64,000 nucleotides of DNA. Origin: Limonium bicolor (lineage: Eukaryota > Streptophyta > Magnoliopsida > Caryophyllales > Plumbaginaceae). Under the pieces are notes generated by a model, which ran no database searches, was not told the origin of the DNA, and saw nothing but the letters and a program-made list of their open reading frames with translations. Both the position numbers and the translations under genes were made by a program. The stretch lies in assembly GCA_023374045.1 (NCBI GenBank), contig CM041782.1:185460925-185524924 (forward strand), written 5' to 3'. Below, in pieces: positions 23,801-37,300 of this stretch (positions are counted from its first letter, which is position 1; the number at the start of each line of letters is the position of its first letter).

Positions 23801-25061
23801 AGATACGGTCGACCTCTTATATGAGGATTTTACCCGGTATAAGAAAATATCTGAATGTACAAGCATATGATTGTGAGGGTAACACTTAAACCTAAGATTA
23901 CCCGAATTTAAGTAAAGTTCCCAAAGTCATTAGAAACATCGAGAATGATGCCTCTAGACTAATATACATGATATTATTATAACTCCGAGAGAGGAGTGTA
24001 TGCGAACGAGAGTAGTCCGAGAGTAGTCGGACCAAAGTAAAAGAGATAGGAACTAAAGAGAGTTCCGTGAGCTAGTTGAACCTTCCCACCATGCTAGACC
24101 CAGAGTAGGGTCGAAACCGGGGAAGTAAGACTATGCTAGAGAGCCATGAGTTTTGGCTTAAGTATGTAAAGAGAGTAACAAGCGTGACGTAGGAGACCTG
24201 TAGTGTCTCGAGAATCTACAAGAGCTTGAGTATGAATAACCCAAGAGTGTGGGTGAGATAATGTGTATAAATAACCCGAGAGAAAGGGGTGAGTATATGT
24301 ATGAGTAACCCGAGGGAATGGGTAAGTATAAGAATGAGTAGCCCAAGAGAATGGGTGTGTATACGAATAAGTAACCCGAGAGAGAGCGGGTGAGGTATTG
24401 AATAAGTAAACAAGGCATAGTGAGGAATAACCCTCAATGCCTAAGAGTAACCAGTTACCACTAACAACATTGTTATGTTTTAGGAATCGTGTTCCGTGAT
24501 TGGATGTAGATTCCTTGTGTGATATACATACATATTGTAATGCCATGATGCATGTTGTTTGATTAAAATGAACTCCATGTATATCCGACCCAAAGTAGTC
24601 GGCGTACCGCGGTTAGCACGCGGTATATGCGAATTTCATATTCAGCGTAAGCTGACCCCCTAGGGGGAACGTTTTTAGTGTGCAGGTACTTGAAGCTGAC
24701 CACCGTTCGAGAGAGTAGGACGGGGACTGCTGTGAGCATGGGTAGTTAGATTGTAATTACTTATGCGTTTGAATGAGGTGTAAGTCCGAGAATGTTATCG
24801 GCATCCGTATATTGTAGACTCGGTATAGTAGAGATATGAATTGAGTATTGTATTTGTATGAAGTACTCGGTTGTTCCAGTTCATCAGACCGTTACGGTAT
24901 GTAAGAAAGGCCTGGTTAGCCACATGGGTGGCTAACGGCGTTGTTTCACCCCTCGTTGTAATTAGAGTTCCGCTGAGTGAGAAGGCGTGGAAGAGAGTTG
25001 AGAAGGAGTAATTAGTAACAGTTTAAGAGGTAATGACTAGATTAACGGTTGGGGTGTTACA
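20809..25061 (+). repeat. Element B LTR 2 (central, 4,253 bp)
   Basis: Same termini as LTR 1. Hairpin array at 22806-22985. It carries about 20 extra bases near 24986 absent from LTRs 1 and 3. It shares with LTR 3, against LTR 1, variants such as CGTGAC for CGCGAC and CTTCTC for CTTTTC. It serves both as 3' LTR of unit 1 and as 5' LTR of unit 2. Confidence 0.95.
22806..22985 (+). repeat. 72-bp-period hairpin array in B LTR 2
   Basis: Same three GGTCCGGGAC/GTCCCGGACC units as in LTR 1. Confidence 0.9.
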
Positions 25062-25065
25062 AAAA

Positions 25066-25093
25066 TGGTATCAGAGCGAAGTATCGCTCTGAT
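25066..25093 (+). other. Element B PBS 2 with hairpin
   Basis: PBS at 25066-25077 and the 10-bp stem at 25070-25093, identical to PBS 1. Confidence 0.88.
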
Positions 25094-25311
25094 GACTGGA
25101 AATACCGAGCTTAGGGGATACCGAGTTAGGAATTAGAGACTTAGGGCTATGGGTTGAGTGGTAGCGTGAGAGATGCGCTAGATAGGAACTTCCAGTATGT
25201 TCTGGATACCTACAATACCAAACCCGCCCTCCACAACCCCCGCATTAAAAGCTCGGGAAAGAACACCAGAGAGATGGGAAACCCAATCTGGCAGTTAGTA
25301 AATATTTCAAT

Positions 25312-25548
25312 ATGAACTATAACCCGTCATGTGGTAGATCCCGAGAACCGGAGATCCCGGAGACAGATCCCACTGGAACGACAATAACCGCACTCAATGG
25401 CGGGAGATCGAGACATCCTAATCCAAGGAGACCAGAATTTGTGGCAGCCTGGGGCGACATGCTTAGCAGTCGCGAGAACCCAGCTGGCCGAGCAGCAGCA
25501 ATAAAAAAAAGCACCAACCGTGCAACAAGGCGGACACATGAGAAATAA
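25312..25548 (+). CDS. Short sense ORF (78 codons), doubtful
   Basis: A 78-codon frame about 235 bases after PBS 2, a distance like that of gag starts in C and E. The product would be Arg/Pro-rich and I do not recognise it. In internal region 1 the same start is followed at once by a stop (ATGAACTAG), so it is not kept. It may be a gag relic or chance. Confidence 0.15.
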   Translation: MNYNPSCGRSREPEIPETDPTGTTITALNGGRSRHPNPRRPEFVAAWGDMLSSRENPAGRAAAIKKSTNRATRRTHEK

Positions 25549-28500
25549 CGAGAACCGGGACACAAGTCTACGGACCGCCATAGTAAGTAATACCAACATC
25601 GGTACACTAACCGACTAAGAATCTAGTCAAGAGTAGGTACACCCACCCTACCACACCCGAAGAGGCTGCAATACCTAACGGGCACAGCTTCGACAGCTAC
25701 AAGCATAACTACGGGATATACCCGAATAGGACTACAGAAGTAGTGCCTAAATGACTTTAACCTCGGTAACCACAGTAAAGACATGGGAACGAGCAACGAG
25801 GTAGAACAAAGCACTAAGTAATTAAGGAACTCCGAGAGTGGAGAAGCGCCTAAATGGGATGACAGTCATGTCAAGATGAGTGAGAAGCAGCTCTAAGGAG
25901 CAGTTATTTAATTAAAGGATCAAGGAAAAGCCAACAAGGCTACCAAATACAATGTAAACAATACCGTGACCGGTATGAGTTAACCCAAAAACCACCTGTA
26001 CCGCGCACTTGCCAAGGCAAGTGCAGTAATAGCGGGATTATTAAGAGGAACCTTTGCAATAAAAAGTACTTAGCAAGTACCAAGACGGCAAGAGAAGCCA
26101 ATATAGCACCACAAACCCTAAAAATTCTGAAATGAAACCTTGGAAAGGCCTAAAGGCCTGACCACTGTATAAAGAATATACCGGTCAGCAAGAGGCTAGA
26201 CCTGGTAAGAAGCAACCGGCATTGAAATGCCGCAAAGAGTTTACTTTCAAGACTCAAACTTTTCTTCAAAACATAAAATTTTCCAAAAACCCCCGAATTT
26301 TTAAACCAAACCAGAGAATGACGGTAAGTTATCATAGGACGATATAAGAGGAGTTGGCTACAGAATACTTCACTTAGGCGTGTGACCGACACTACGGTAT
26401 ACTAAACGAGACATGGAACGACCGCACTCCGAAGGAGCTTGCGGGCCTGACAGACCAATTATGAGTTAGTCGGGTAGGTGGTAACGTATCAATAAGATAC
26501 TCCATGTATGTATACAAGTAGAGTACGAAGCACGGGAAGTAGCCACTCCATACTACGGACGAAAGAGCCAATTCAAACCAAGACAGTTGGATATCTCGAA
26601 TGATCGAAGAATACAAGGAAGCTTACCAAGTTAAGGGAGTCAAGAATCCAGTAAGATGATGGATCTAAGAACATAACGTTAAGAAGTGCGAGAAGCACAA
26701 AGTATTAAGTATAGACACTGGATATGCCTTAGGAAATACCTAATAACTGAAATATATACCAGCGTAAGTAATATGGCAACTGCCTTAAATGATCATATTG
26801 ATGTTTGATGAACGGGATAGAATTCCCACAGTATATCTCGCTAAGAGAGTAACGACCTAATTAAGTAGGTAAAGGAAAAGTACTAATGCTCTACCCAATA
26901 ATGGGAGACATTACAACCCTAAACGGGATAGTTTGAGTTATACATAGCCGCAAGGCGAAGTCGCAACTGAACATAACCATAAGTACAAGCTAGATGTAAT
27001 GGCATTACTCAGTAACACCCAGGAGCAATCCGAGAAAGGTGCCGGAGTCAACAGTAGTTGAACGAAACATCGTGTTGAGAACACAAGTGTTAAGTCAAAC
27101 ACTCGGGTAAAACCCGAAGGGATCCCACGTAACACGGGATACCCTAGATTGCCAGAGAGCATGAACAAATATCAAGTTATTTAAAAGGGCCTTCCATGTA
27201 TGGAAGTGTGTTGAGACAACCTTATCGAAAAGCCCAGTAATACCTCCAAACCATTGAATGGTGTACGGAGAAGAAGAAACTTGTATAAACAGCCCGCATG
27301 GAGCATTACTCGAGGAAAGGTGGCTTGTAAGCCGATAGAACCAACTACAACTTGTAGATCCAAACGTAGTAAAACATATGCATAAAGGCGTAAGAGTTAT
27401 TGTGGAGTGTGAACCACCACCTTAGAGTGGGGACACCACTTATTATTGTGGAGCCTATGGAGCGGCAATTGCGTGAATCCTCCAGAGAATGGCTACCATC
27501 TAAGTATGTAATGTGAAACCGCTAGAGCGGTGTAGTAAAACTTGAGCATGTGTATATTGCCAAGGAGCATATGAACTATAGTAGTGTGTAAAGAGGAACC
27601 TTGATGGCAGTACAAAGGAAACCGATAGAGTAATCGGATGAGTAGTGAACACTGCATGTGTACAGTATGAACTGCAGAGTAAGCAGTGCGCAAGCGTAGA
27701 GAGATTTAAAAAGTAACGTATTTCATTGAGCCAAGTGAATGGCAAGCCGTAGTATAAATGTCGGGAGTACATGAGCAGAAGCTAAAGTAGTAGCGGATGC
27801 CATGTAAACAAATGTTGTAACGAGTAGAACAAGGTACGCAGTAAGCGACCATTGTAAGAGTATATTCGGATATGATACGGATGATGAGAGTTGATGAGAA
27901 AATGTGGTAAGGAGACATAATCATTCCTATCCCATGAGAGATTTACTGTCAAGGGTTTACGCTTCTGCACTCTGTATGACTGAGTGTTTTGGTATTGCAC
28001 TTGTGCGGTGATGATCGAGTGGGAGAGCCAGGAATTGAGAAATGTCAACGAAGCCTGTTGAGTGAGAATCTAGAGAGATAACCGTGCGGCCATTGGCCAA
28101 AGATGCACAAAGAACGTGGGCAGTAACCCACAGGGCCCAGGATCGATATGTGGAAAAATGCAGAGTAGTATGAATGAAGAACTCTGGTACAGAACCAAGA
28201 AACAAACATAATCCATGAGCCACTATTAAACGAGGAAGCACTACATGCTAAGTAGTAGCTTGACCTCAACCGACAACAAGTCGGGAAAAATAAGTGAATA
28301 ATCACAAAGGTATACAGTGTAATACGAAGTAGATTCCCAGAGAACTGGAGAGACGATCTAAAATTCATCGAATTCGCATACGGTAAGAGATACCAAGCGA
28401 CGATTGAAATACATTGAGAATACCAAAGAGCGAATTAAGCTCTAGTTATCAGGTCACGCAGCAGAAGCTTGTGGACCGTGATTCAGAGTTAAGTATACCA

Positions 28501-28629
28501 ATATCATAAACCCCTTGAAGCCTTATAGGCTAGAACCGAACCCGGTTATGAGTTATTTAACCTCATTGAAGTCAAAACACTTCATAATACTTGAATTAGT
28601 AAACCAATGTTCAGTGATAACATATGGTT

Positions 28630-28664
28630 GGTTACGCGGGCGTAACCCCTTTTAAGGGGGGTAG
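28630..28664 (+). other. Second PPT-like tract with hairpin, internal region 2
   Basis: Arms GGTTACGC and GCGTAACC at 28630-28647, then TTTTAAGGGGGGTA. Same as in region 1. Confidence 0.65.
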
Positions 28665-29233
28665 GGCGAGAAACCGCTTAGAGTATGTTTTACGTATTGG
28701 TGCGTAAACTACTATGTGCATAGCACAAAAAGAAATTGTTTTGATGATTGGAACTTATGTTACATAAACATATGTACCCATTCATTGTGTAATAATGATT
28801 ATTGTGCATGAGTGATGCAAGTAACGAGTATGTAATATTTATGAAAAGAGAGAGAGAGACTCCTAGGGAATGAGAATCCCTATAGTATATGTCTAGTGAG
28901 ATTAGACATGAGTTATGATGAGTATGAATCGGCATGAAACCGATGTGTAACCTAAGAGGGAGTGAGTTCCCTAGGTGATTTTATTTGAGAACGATAGATG
29001 GAGTGAGTTCCATCCTTTGGAGTTGTATGTTATGTGTTTTAAATTGAGCAACAATTTGAGTAAAAGAAGCCATAAGTATGGAATACCTAGGTAAAGTAGT
29101 GAAGCAATGAGAATGACAAATGACCTAAGTACTAGGAACTAGAGATTAATTGAAACGAATTGTTTCGTGAATATGACTAGAAAGAGTAAAAGATAGAAAA
29201 CAAAAATGTTTGACTATCTGATTGTTTGAAACT

Positions 29234-29346
29234 GACGTGGGAGGTGGAACTTGATCTGCTAGCGATCAAGGGAAACCGAACACAAATTGGGGTGGAAGGA
29301 TAGTTCAACACTGATGCTGATCACATCAGGGTTAGATGATTCCTGA
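29234..29346 (+). other. A/B shared non-coding block, B copy 2
   Basis: Same block as 19952-20062; hairpin at 29250-29270 with loop TGCTAGC. Confidence 0.7.
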
Positions 29347-30087
29347 AGCTCCCTATAGTGGTCACAAGTAATCACGCTAAGAAAGATACAGCTACCATAA
29401 ATCTGATTTGGAGTTGTGTGATGTTTTAAAAAGAACTTTCAAACAGATTTTGAAAAAGAATTTCCTTCAAGTATGAAGATGGAAATGAAACTGGTTTTGA
29501 AACCGCTATCACCCGCCGATGGCTGAGCCTTAAGTCTTGATGACCGGTAGAACGGTGGGCGTGTATTAGTTTTGAAACCATTGCACCGTACGTGCGGCGG
29601 TCCTAAGTGACCGGTTGGGGCGGTGTCAGTGTGTGATTTTTCCAAAGGCAGCGGGACGGGGAGAGTACCCTGAGAAGTTCCTGTGTTGAGTGAGTCAACC
29701 AGAGTGCCAGAGGATATGTATATGTGTAACGTTTTGATCAGAACCGAAGGGACCGTGGGCCAGAGAGAGTAAGTGCCCATTTGTCATGAAACGGCCGTGA
29801 ACCAGAAAGAGTAAGTGTTCAACGTGACCGGTACCTGAGGGATCAGTAGTATATCACTCAACATGGATTCGAGGACTGTAGTGCCTTCTTGTCTTCGGAC
29901 CGATTCCATGGAGAGAGTAAAAAGAGTATTTTTGATTGCTATACATGCTGTGATATGTGTGTGGTATGTGTAGTATGAAATGAGACTGACTTGTGGAGTC
30001 AGTAGGGTTATACATGTACTATAACCTTGGCATTGAATGCCATGAGAGTAACCACCTAGATTCATCAACTTTGAGGACAAAGTTCCT

Positions 30088-30100
30088 AAGGGGGGTAGAT
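30088..30100 (+). other. Element B PPT 2
   Basis: AAGGGGGGTAGAT immediately before LTR 3. Confidence 0.9.
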
Positions 30101-33100
30101 TGTAATACCCCGGATCTAAATGGCGATTAAATTACTCTAATATGATTATAAAAGGCCTATTGGTGCCTAAAGAGTATTGGTAAAAAGAATAAAACCAAAA
30201 GAAAAGAGAAAACGCTTGAAAAGCGAAAAACGCTAAAATGCGCGTTAAATGAGTATAAGGGATATATGATCTCGAGAGGGTCCGAGATGGATTCCTAAGG
30301 CTTAGTTAGGCCTAATAAGTGTACGGGAATGATTCCCGAAGAAAACGGATCCAAATAATGGATTAAAACGCTAACGGAGTTTTAAAGCACGTTTCTCGAG
30401 AAAACCCGAAAACGTGACTTTAAGTGGTCAAACGGACCCGTAAAAATTATAGTTGATTAAATAACTATAATTAAGTATTAATGGAAGCTTAATAACCATT
30501 AAAAATAAAGAAACGAGAAAAATCCGAAAAACGGGCCCGGCTAGTGAATAGTGCCAAACCAGGTAAAATAACGAGCGTTTTCTGTCAGAAACTGAAAAAC
30601 GCTCTAGCTTAATTAGCTAGTGGGGGCCGGTTTTATTAGAGTAGCAGCCTCCCCCTCTCTTGTTTATTAGTTAGAAAATAAAGAAAGAAAAGAAAAGTAA
30701 AGGCAAAAAGTAAATAGTACAAACCCACTTAATCTCTCTCTTGCTTCTCATTCTTTCTCTCACGTTTTCTTTTCCCACTTCCCACCTGAGCTCTCTTCTT
30801 CCTCTCTGAAGCTCCATGGCGATTTGCAAGAGCCACCATCAGCTCTCTTCTTCTTCTTCTTCTACAAGGTTCAAATCAACACCAAATTGCAAAATAATTT
30901 CACCATTGGATTCCTCTCAACTTGGGGAACATTTCCCTCCCTTCAAAATCCAAAAAGCTCACACTTGACCTCCATGGAAATCTGGAAATTGAAGGTTGAA
31001 GGTGCCGTTTGGTTCTAAAACCACTCCTTGGTTCCTTAAGGTAAGAAGCAAGTTCAAAATCTCCATTGTCTAGCTTCCTTTGATTTTTGGAAAATTCCAA
31101 CGTGAGTTCCTTCTCCATCCTTGCTTCAGCCGGTTTCACTTGCCTTTGTGGAGTGCTGGAACTTCACCCTTTTGATTGCCAAGCTATCCTTTTGGGTGTT
31201 CTAAGGTAATGCCTAAGCTAAGCTTTGAAAACTAGCTCTTGAAAATTCTAGGGTTAGTGAGGGATGTGTGAATTAACTAGCTTATTGTGTATGGCATGGG
31301 AATGTGATTGTAGTTAGCAATCTAAACCCATTGGTGGGTGTGGAAACAAGAAGAGAAGGAAAGAACAAGAGAAGGAAGAAGAAGGGAAGAGAAAACAGAA
31401 AACTAACAAGGTATTGAACTTACCTTGAGTTGGTTTTGTCTATGTAAAACACATTTTTGAACATAAGTAATGACCTTGAATTAGAGTAGTAATGATGCTA
31501 CAATATTGTTAGTTGAGTGTGAATGTTTAATGTGGTTTAAGTGTGCAAACAAGCCTAGGAAACTGAGCTAGGCATATGTGTGAACCATGGGAATTTGGTG
31601 TGATTATTAATGCCTAAACCAAACAGGTGTGAGAAGTGTTGTGAGCTGTTTTAGTGTGGTGATAATGCTTAGGAAAGCAAGTAAGTGCTGTCAAAATTCA
31701 CCTAGGAGTGGATAGTCTTGAGTGTTTTATGTTAAGGAAGAAACTAGGTGAGTTAAGAGATTTAGGTGGTTGGTTAATGGTTAGAAAACCAAACTTTGAA
31801 GGAGAGTGTGTTAGGAGTAAAAATAATGCCATGTGAATGCTTGGAATGGCATCAGTAAGTGAGGTTAGAATGGTTTAAAGAAGAAACCAAATCTGTTACA
31901 AGTCTAGTAGAAAACAAGAGAAAAACTAGTTATGGAATATAAGTGATTTTGAGTAAGAATTTGGGTAAGGGTTTAACCCATGATTTGAAGAGGTTTGGAG
32001 CATGTTTAAAGGTGGTTAAACATGTGGAAAGTTTATGGAAAGATTAAGGGTGGTTTAAGGATTGATTTGGAGTGGAAAAATCAAGTTTGGAGCAGGTTTT
32101 AGCAGGGTCCGGGACTTGGTCCTTGGACAAAGTCCCGGACCACACTTAAAAAACGGTCGAGAGTTGCAGCACACCCCTGGTCCGGGACTATACTCCAGGA
32201 CAAGGTCCCGGACCATAGTCTAAAATCAGCCGAGAGTTAGGAAAACAATTGGTCCGGGACTTTAGGTAAGGACCAAGTCCCGGACCACCCCCAGAAACCT
32301 ACAGAGAGTGTTTTAAAGGGTTTAAATGATGGGGGATTGAATGTTAATGATGTTATAAGATGTTAAGGCCTTGTTTGGTGAGATTTAAAGGCCCTAAGAA
32401 GTGTTAGAAAGTGTTAGAAGTGCTTGAGTAGTGAGAGCTTAAAGTAACAAAAGTGAAACCGAGATAACGGGATAACGGGGTAACTACGGGAATAACATTT
32501 AATTATGTTCCGTATGAGTTTAGTATTAACAATAATGTTTGAAACATTATCAGAGGATCGTGTGTGACCCGAGCAAGGCGAGATGACACGGTAAAAGTAA
32601 AATCCCGGTGAAAGGTATGATTTTCTCATGCCCCGTATGCTAACCGAGTTACACTGATTTGTGTGTTTGCGTGCCGGCTTAATCAAGATTAAAGCATGAA
32701 AATAATCCCTTGTTTGATTATGCATGCATTGTTGTATGTTGTATGAGCTAACATACTTGTATGCCGGTGTGGTCTAACGTAGTGCATAGACCGACTCTTA
32801 GTGAGTATTGATTGACTAGAAACCCGTTGAACGGGTAGTCACATAACCAATGGAAGTATGCAAACACACATAAACTATCGATTTAAGTGTAATGATAACG
32901 CAAACATATAAACTCCCTAGAATGTGAGGAGATGTACGGGTTGAGTAAATACCCGATAACGGTTAGAAAACCTTATTGAAACAATCCACGAGATAAATAT
33001 GAGTGGAGAGATAAATGAACCTCCATCGAGAGGATTGAAGTTAGTCCAATGATGTGAACATATAAGAAAGGTAAAAGAGACCTAAGGGACTATGTGACTC

Positions 33101-34346
33101 CCTTGAGATACGGTCGACCTCTTATATGAGGATTTTACCCGGTATAAGAAAATATCTGAATGTACAAGCATATGATTGTGAGGGTAACACTTAAACCTAA
33201 GATTACCCGAATTTAAGTAAAGTTCCCAAAGTCATTAGAAACATCGAGAATGATGCTCTAGACTAATATACATGATATTATTATAACTCCGAGAGAGGAG
33301 TGTATGGAACGAGAGTAGTCCGAGAGTAGTCGGACCTAAGTAAAAGAGATAGGAACTAAGAGAGAGTTCCGTGAGCTAGTTGAACCTTCCCACCATGCTA
33401 GACCCAGAGTAGGGTCGAAACCGGGGAAGTAAGACTATGCTAGAGAGCCATGAGTTTTGGCTTAAGTATGTAAAGAGAGTAACAAGCGTGACGTAGGAGA
33501 CCTGTAGTGTCTCGAGAATCTACAAGAGCTTGAGTATGAATAACCCAAGAGTGTGGGTGAGATAATGTGTATAAATAACCCGAGAGAAAGGGGTGAGTAT
33601 ATGTATGAGTAACCCGAGGGAATGGGTAAGTATAAGAATGAGTAGCCCAAGAGAATGGGTGTGTATACGAATAAGTAACCCGAGAGAGAGCGGGTGAGGT
33701 ATTGAATAAGTAAACAAGGCATAGTGAGGAATAACCCTCAATGCCTAAGAGTAACCAGTTACCACTAACAACATTGTTATGTTAGTTAGGAATCGTGTTC
33801 CGTGATTGGATGTAGATTCCTTGTGTGATATACATACATATTGTAATGCCATGATGCATGTTGTTTGATTAAAATGAACTCCATGTATATCCGACCCAAA
33901 GTAGTCGGCGTACCGCGGTTAGCACGCGGTATATGCGAATTTCATATTCAGCGTAAGCTGACCCCCTAGGGGGAACGTTTTTAGTGTGCAGGTACTTGAA
34001 GCTGACCACCGTTCGAGAGAGTAGGACGGGGACTGCTGTGAGCATGGGTAGTTAGATTGTAATTACTTATGCGTTTGAATGAGGTGTAAGTCCGAGAATG
34101 TTATCGGCATCCGTATATTGTAGACTCGGTATAGTAGAGATATGAATTGAGTATTGTATTTGTATGAAGTACTCGGTTGTTCCAGTTCATCAGACCGTTA
34201 CGGTATGTAAGAAAGGCCTGGTTAGCCACATGGGTGGCTAACGGCGTTGTTTCACCCCTCGTTGTAATTAGAGTTCCGCTGCGTGAGAAGGAGTAATTAG
34301 TAACAGTTTAAGAGGTAATGACTAGATTAACGGTTGGGGTGTTACA
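30101..34346 (+). repeat. Element B LTR 3 (4,246 bp)
   Basis: Last LTR, ending TTACA at 34346 and followed by the TTTTT duplication. Hairpin array at 32106-32286. Closest to LTR 2 in shared variants. Confidence 0.95.
32106..32286 (+). repeat. 72-bp-period hairpin array in B LTR 3
   Basis: Same three inverted-repeat units as in LTRs 1 and 2. Confidence 0.9.
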
Positions 34347-37300
34347 TTTTTACTTATGTATTGATTCAACCGTTCCGGTTAGGTATACGAATATACCATC
34401 ATAATATATAGTTGCATGTATTCATGCAACGTTAATTTGCATCGCAATTTATGCTTGTGCTCTAATGTTTTATGGCATTAATATTTAGCCGTTTAATATT
34501 GTACCATACATTATACATTTCATTACTCATCCTAATAAGCTATGTTTAAAATTTGTAATTGTATGACTTGTAGTATATAGTTATACTAATGTCATAACAC
34601 TTGTCATTAATTATCATATGACGTTAGCACCATATTGCATATATTTATATTATATGCTCTCGGTTCCACACCCATATATATATATGCATGTATTGTTTTT
34701 ATTTGATTTAGTCACTTAATATATAGTTGCATGTATGCATGCACTATATTATATAGTTCCAACTTTACCATTTAATTAATATGTGTATATTTCTAGCATA
34801 TGCTTGCGCATTCGTTTATATTGCACACCTATACATTATTATCTCATGATTTATACACTTATATTATATGTTATATTATTATCTTCTTATGTAAGATGAT
34901 TATTTCCATTTAGTGCATTATTTTATGCAATTCATATTAAGAATTTTATCTTAATATTATGTAACATTCCATTACATGTATTATAATTTCCTAAGGTTTA
35001 TTTTATACTAACCTTAGTTTATAAACTCCATTTTTCCATTAGTTGTCACATTAAATCATGTGAATATCATTAATGGTACTTGTTCCATTTAATCACATTA
35101 ATTCTATATAATATCTATAGTATTATATCATTGTAAGCCATAGTTTATAAATTCATTTCTTGCATGATATGCATGCGGTAATAATATATAGTTTTATAAA
35201 CTATGTTTTGACCACATAAAATCTGTACAATGTTACACTTATATCATATACTATATGATATGATATTTTATGTCTCATTAACATTATAACATATAGTTTT
35301 GAAAATTATATATAATTGGCCGAAAGGCCCCTTTTCATTTACTTATTATTTCTTTACACACATAGTTTTCGTTAATTACAATATAACCACACATTATTAT
35401 GCCATGTTATAAATGTCACATTTTTATAACATTTAAACTCTATAATATATTATGACCTATAGTTTCAAATAAAACTATATTATTGCCGATAGGCATATAG
35501 GTTATATTTATTTTCTTTTCAATTCCCATACTTTCTAATTATTACCATTTCACCACATATCTTATAACATGTTACTTTTATCATACTTTATATCATTTAA
35601 ACATTATGATAATTTTATCATATAGTTTTTACAAACTCATTAATTTCGAACAGACCCATGGTCTTGTTTTAAATTTCATTTCAGCACACCATATATTCTT
35701 ATATTTACAATCATGCCACATATATTATATAATGTTATACTACTATATATTAATCATTTTATCCATCATTTCATTATAACATATAGAATAAATATTGTAA
35801 ATTACCGAACAACCACATGTTGTCTTGGTTTATTTAATTTTCCAGCAACACAAGATTCTATATTTGCACATTTGACCCACATATTATATAATGTTACATA
35901 TAGGTTATATTATAAAGTTTTAACATTTATAATTTGTATAACCTATAGTTTTATATTACATCATTTCCCAACAGACCCATACGGTTTTTAATTCCTGTTT
36001 TCCGCCCAAATTTCTTTTATTTTCACATTAGCCACACTTTATAATATACTTTCTATATGTCACTAAAACTATATTATGCACTTTTATTAATATAACCATT
36101 CATTTAATTCTAAAAATTCCCAAACTTTATATGATGATATGAACTATATATTAACCATTTAACCCATAATTTCTGGTAATTACCACTTACACCCCATAAA
36201 TTTTATAACTTTTGCATTTAGCTCAATATGTTACCATAAGCTCATAAATTAATTACTTATGTTATAAATTTTGGTCAAGGCTTTTAACTTAGTCAATGTT
36301 GACCTATTTACTACCAGTTTGACCACATGTTCTCTTTATTTCGGTTTTGCCCCCAACTTTCCTAAAATTACATTTGAACCCCAAATTTTAATAAGCTTTA
36401 TAAAATTTATAAAATAAGTTTTTATTATGTAGTTTTCGGATATACTCCATTTTAGCCTCTAAATTTTATCTTAATTACAAATCAACCCCAAGACCTTACG
36501 GTAATATTTTTTTTATTTAAAAATTCATTTTAACTTAATATAGAATAACTTAACTAGCCTAAAATACATGGCTTGTTCCAAACTTTAATACTTAATATAA
36601 GTTACATAAAAACATAATAAAGGACATAACAACCTCGCGGTTTTGGTTTATATATTTGTATAATGTTTTATAAATTGTGTTTTAACTCTTAATTAATTCC
36701 TATGACATTATATGTCACATAAACATTAGGTAAACTTACTTGATTATCTAATCATTCAAGCAGCCAACATCACTTCAAACTCACGGCTACATATATATAC
36801 ACTTTGGGGTTAGTTTTTTTTTTTAACTTAAAACCCATATAAAACCTTGATTAACATATCATTAAAGAGTAACTAGCTTACTTGCCAAGTTTACTCTTAG
36901 ATTTGATTTCTACAATCTTGTAGCATTTTTCACAAGCTCCACAGCCATGCGGCATTATACATATGCAAAGGAAAAAAGATGGCATTAGTTCTATGATATT
37001 AGTGACTAGTTTAGGTATTTTACTAGCTTAGATTAAGCATGTAATTACCGTGAATGTGGAGGTTATCCTAGGCATGAAAGCGCCTGAATTATGAAGGCAA
37101 GAGAGGTGTCAAAACACCATCCCAAACAGAAGAACAATACGGTAGTGATTTGTGAGAAAATGGCAATGAGTTACCTTGTTTAAATAACTTTCACTAGGCT
37201 TATCAACACAATAAGGAGCAGCACATGAGGGGTGACATCTTCACTGGTTTTACGTATAAAAAAAGAAAAGAAAATGAGCTTAGAAAGACAAGGTGCAAAA

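Larger units (their letters stand above)
25062..30100 (+). other. Element B internal region 2, non-coding
   Basis: About 5.04 kb, collinear with internal region 1 and differing from it mainly by small indels (GA, TA and single-base runs). It repeats the GCACTTGC hairpin (26005-26024), hairpin plus PPT-like tract (28630-28664), A/B block (29234-29346) and PPT (30088-30100). No protein of a known family. Confidence 0.85.
11610..34346 (+). mobile_element. Element B: non-coding LTR element as LTR-internal-LTR-internal-LTR tandem
   Basis: Three LTRs (11610-15848, 20809-25061, 30101-34346) enclose two internal regions (15849-20808 and 25062-30100), all in one direction. One TTTTT target duplication flanks the whole unit. 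Each internal region starts with a PBS and ends with a PPT. No gag or pol is recognisable. LTRs start TGTAATACCCC and end TTACA. The leader just after the PBS resembles that of element C (ACCGAGCTTAGG, ACCGAGTTAGGA), and the LTR shares blocks with element E, for example CCCGAAGAAAACGGATCC. B therefore looks like a non-autonomous relative of Tekay elements such as C and E. Confidence 0.92.

Noticed and set aside
24136..24546. 136-codon antisense frame in B LTR 2 with repeated Tyr/Ser/Leu pattern
   Set aside because: It is a reading of the 33-bp tandem repeats; repeat units that avoid stops give false open frames.
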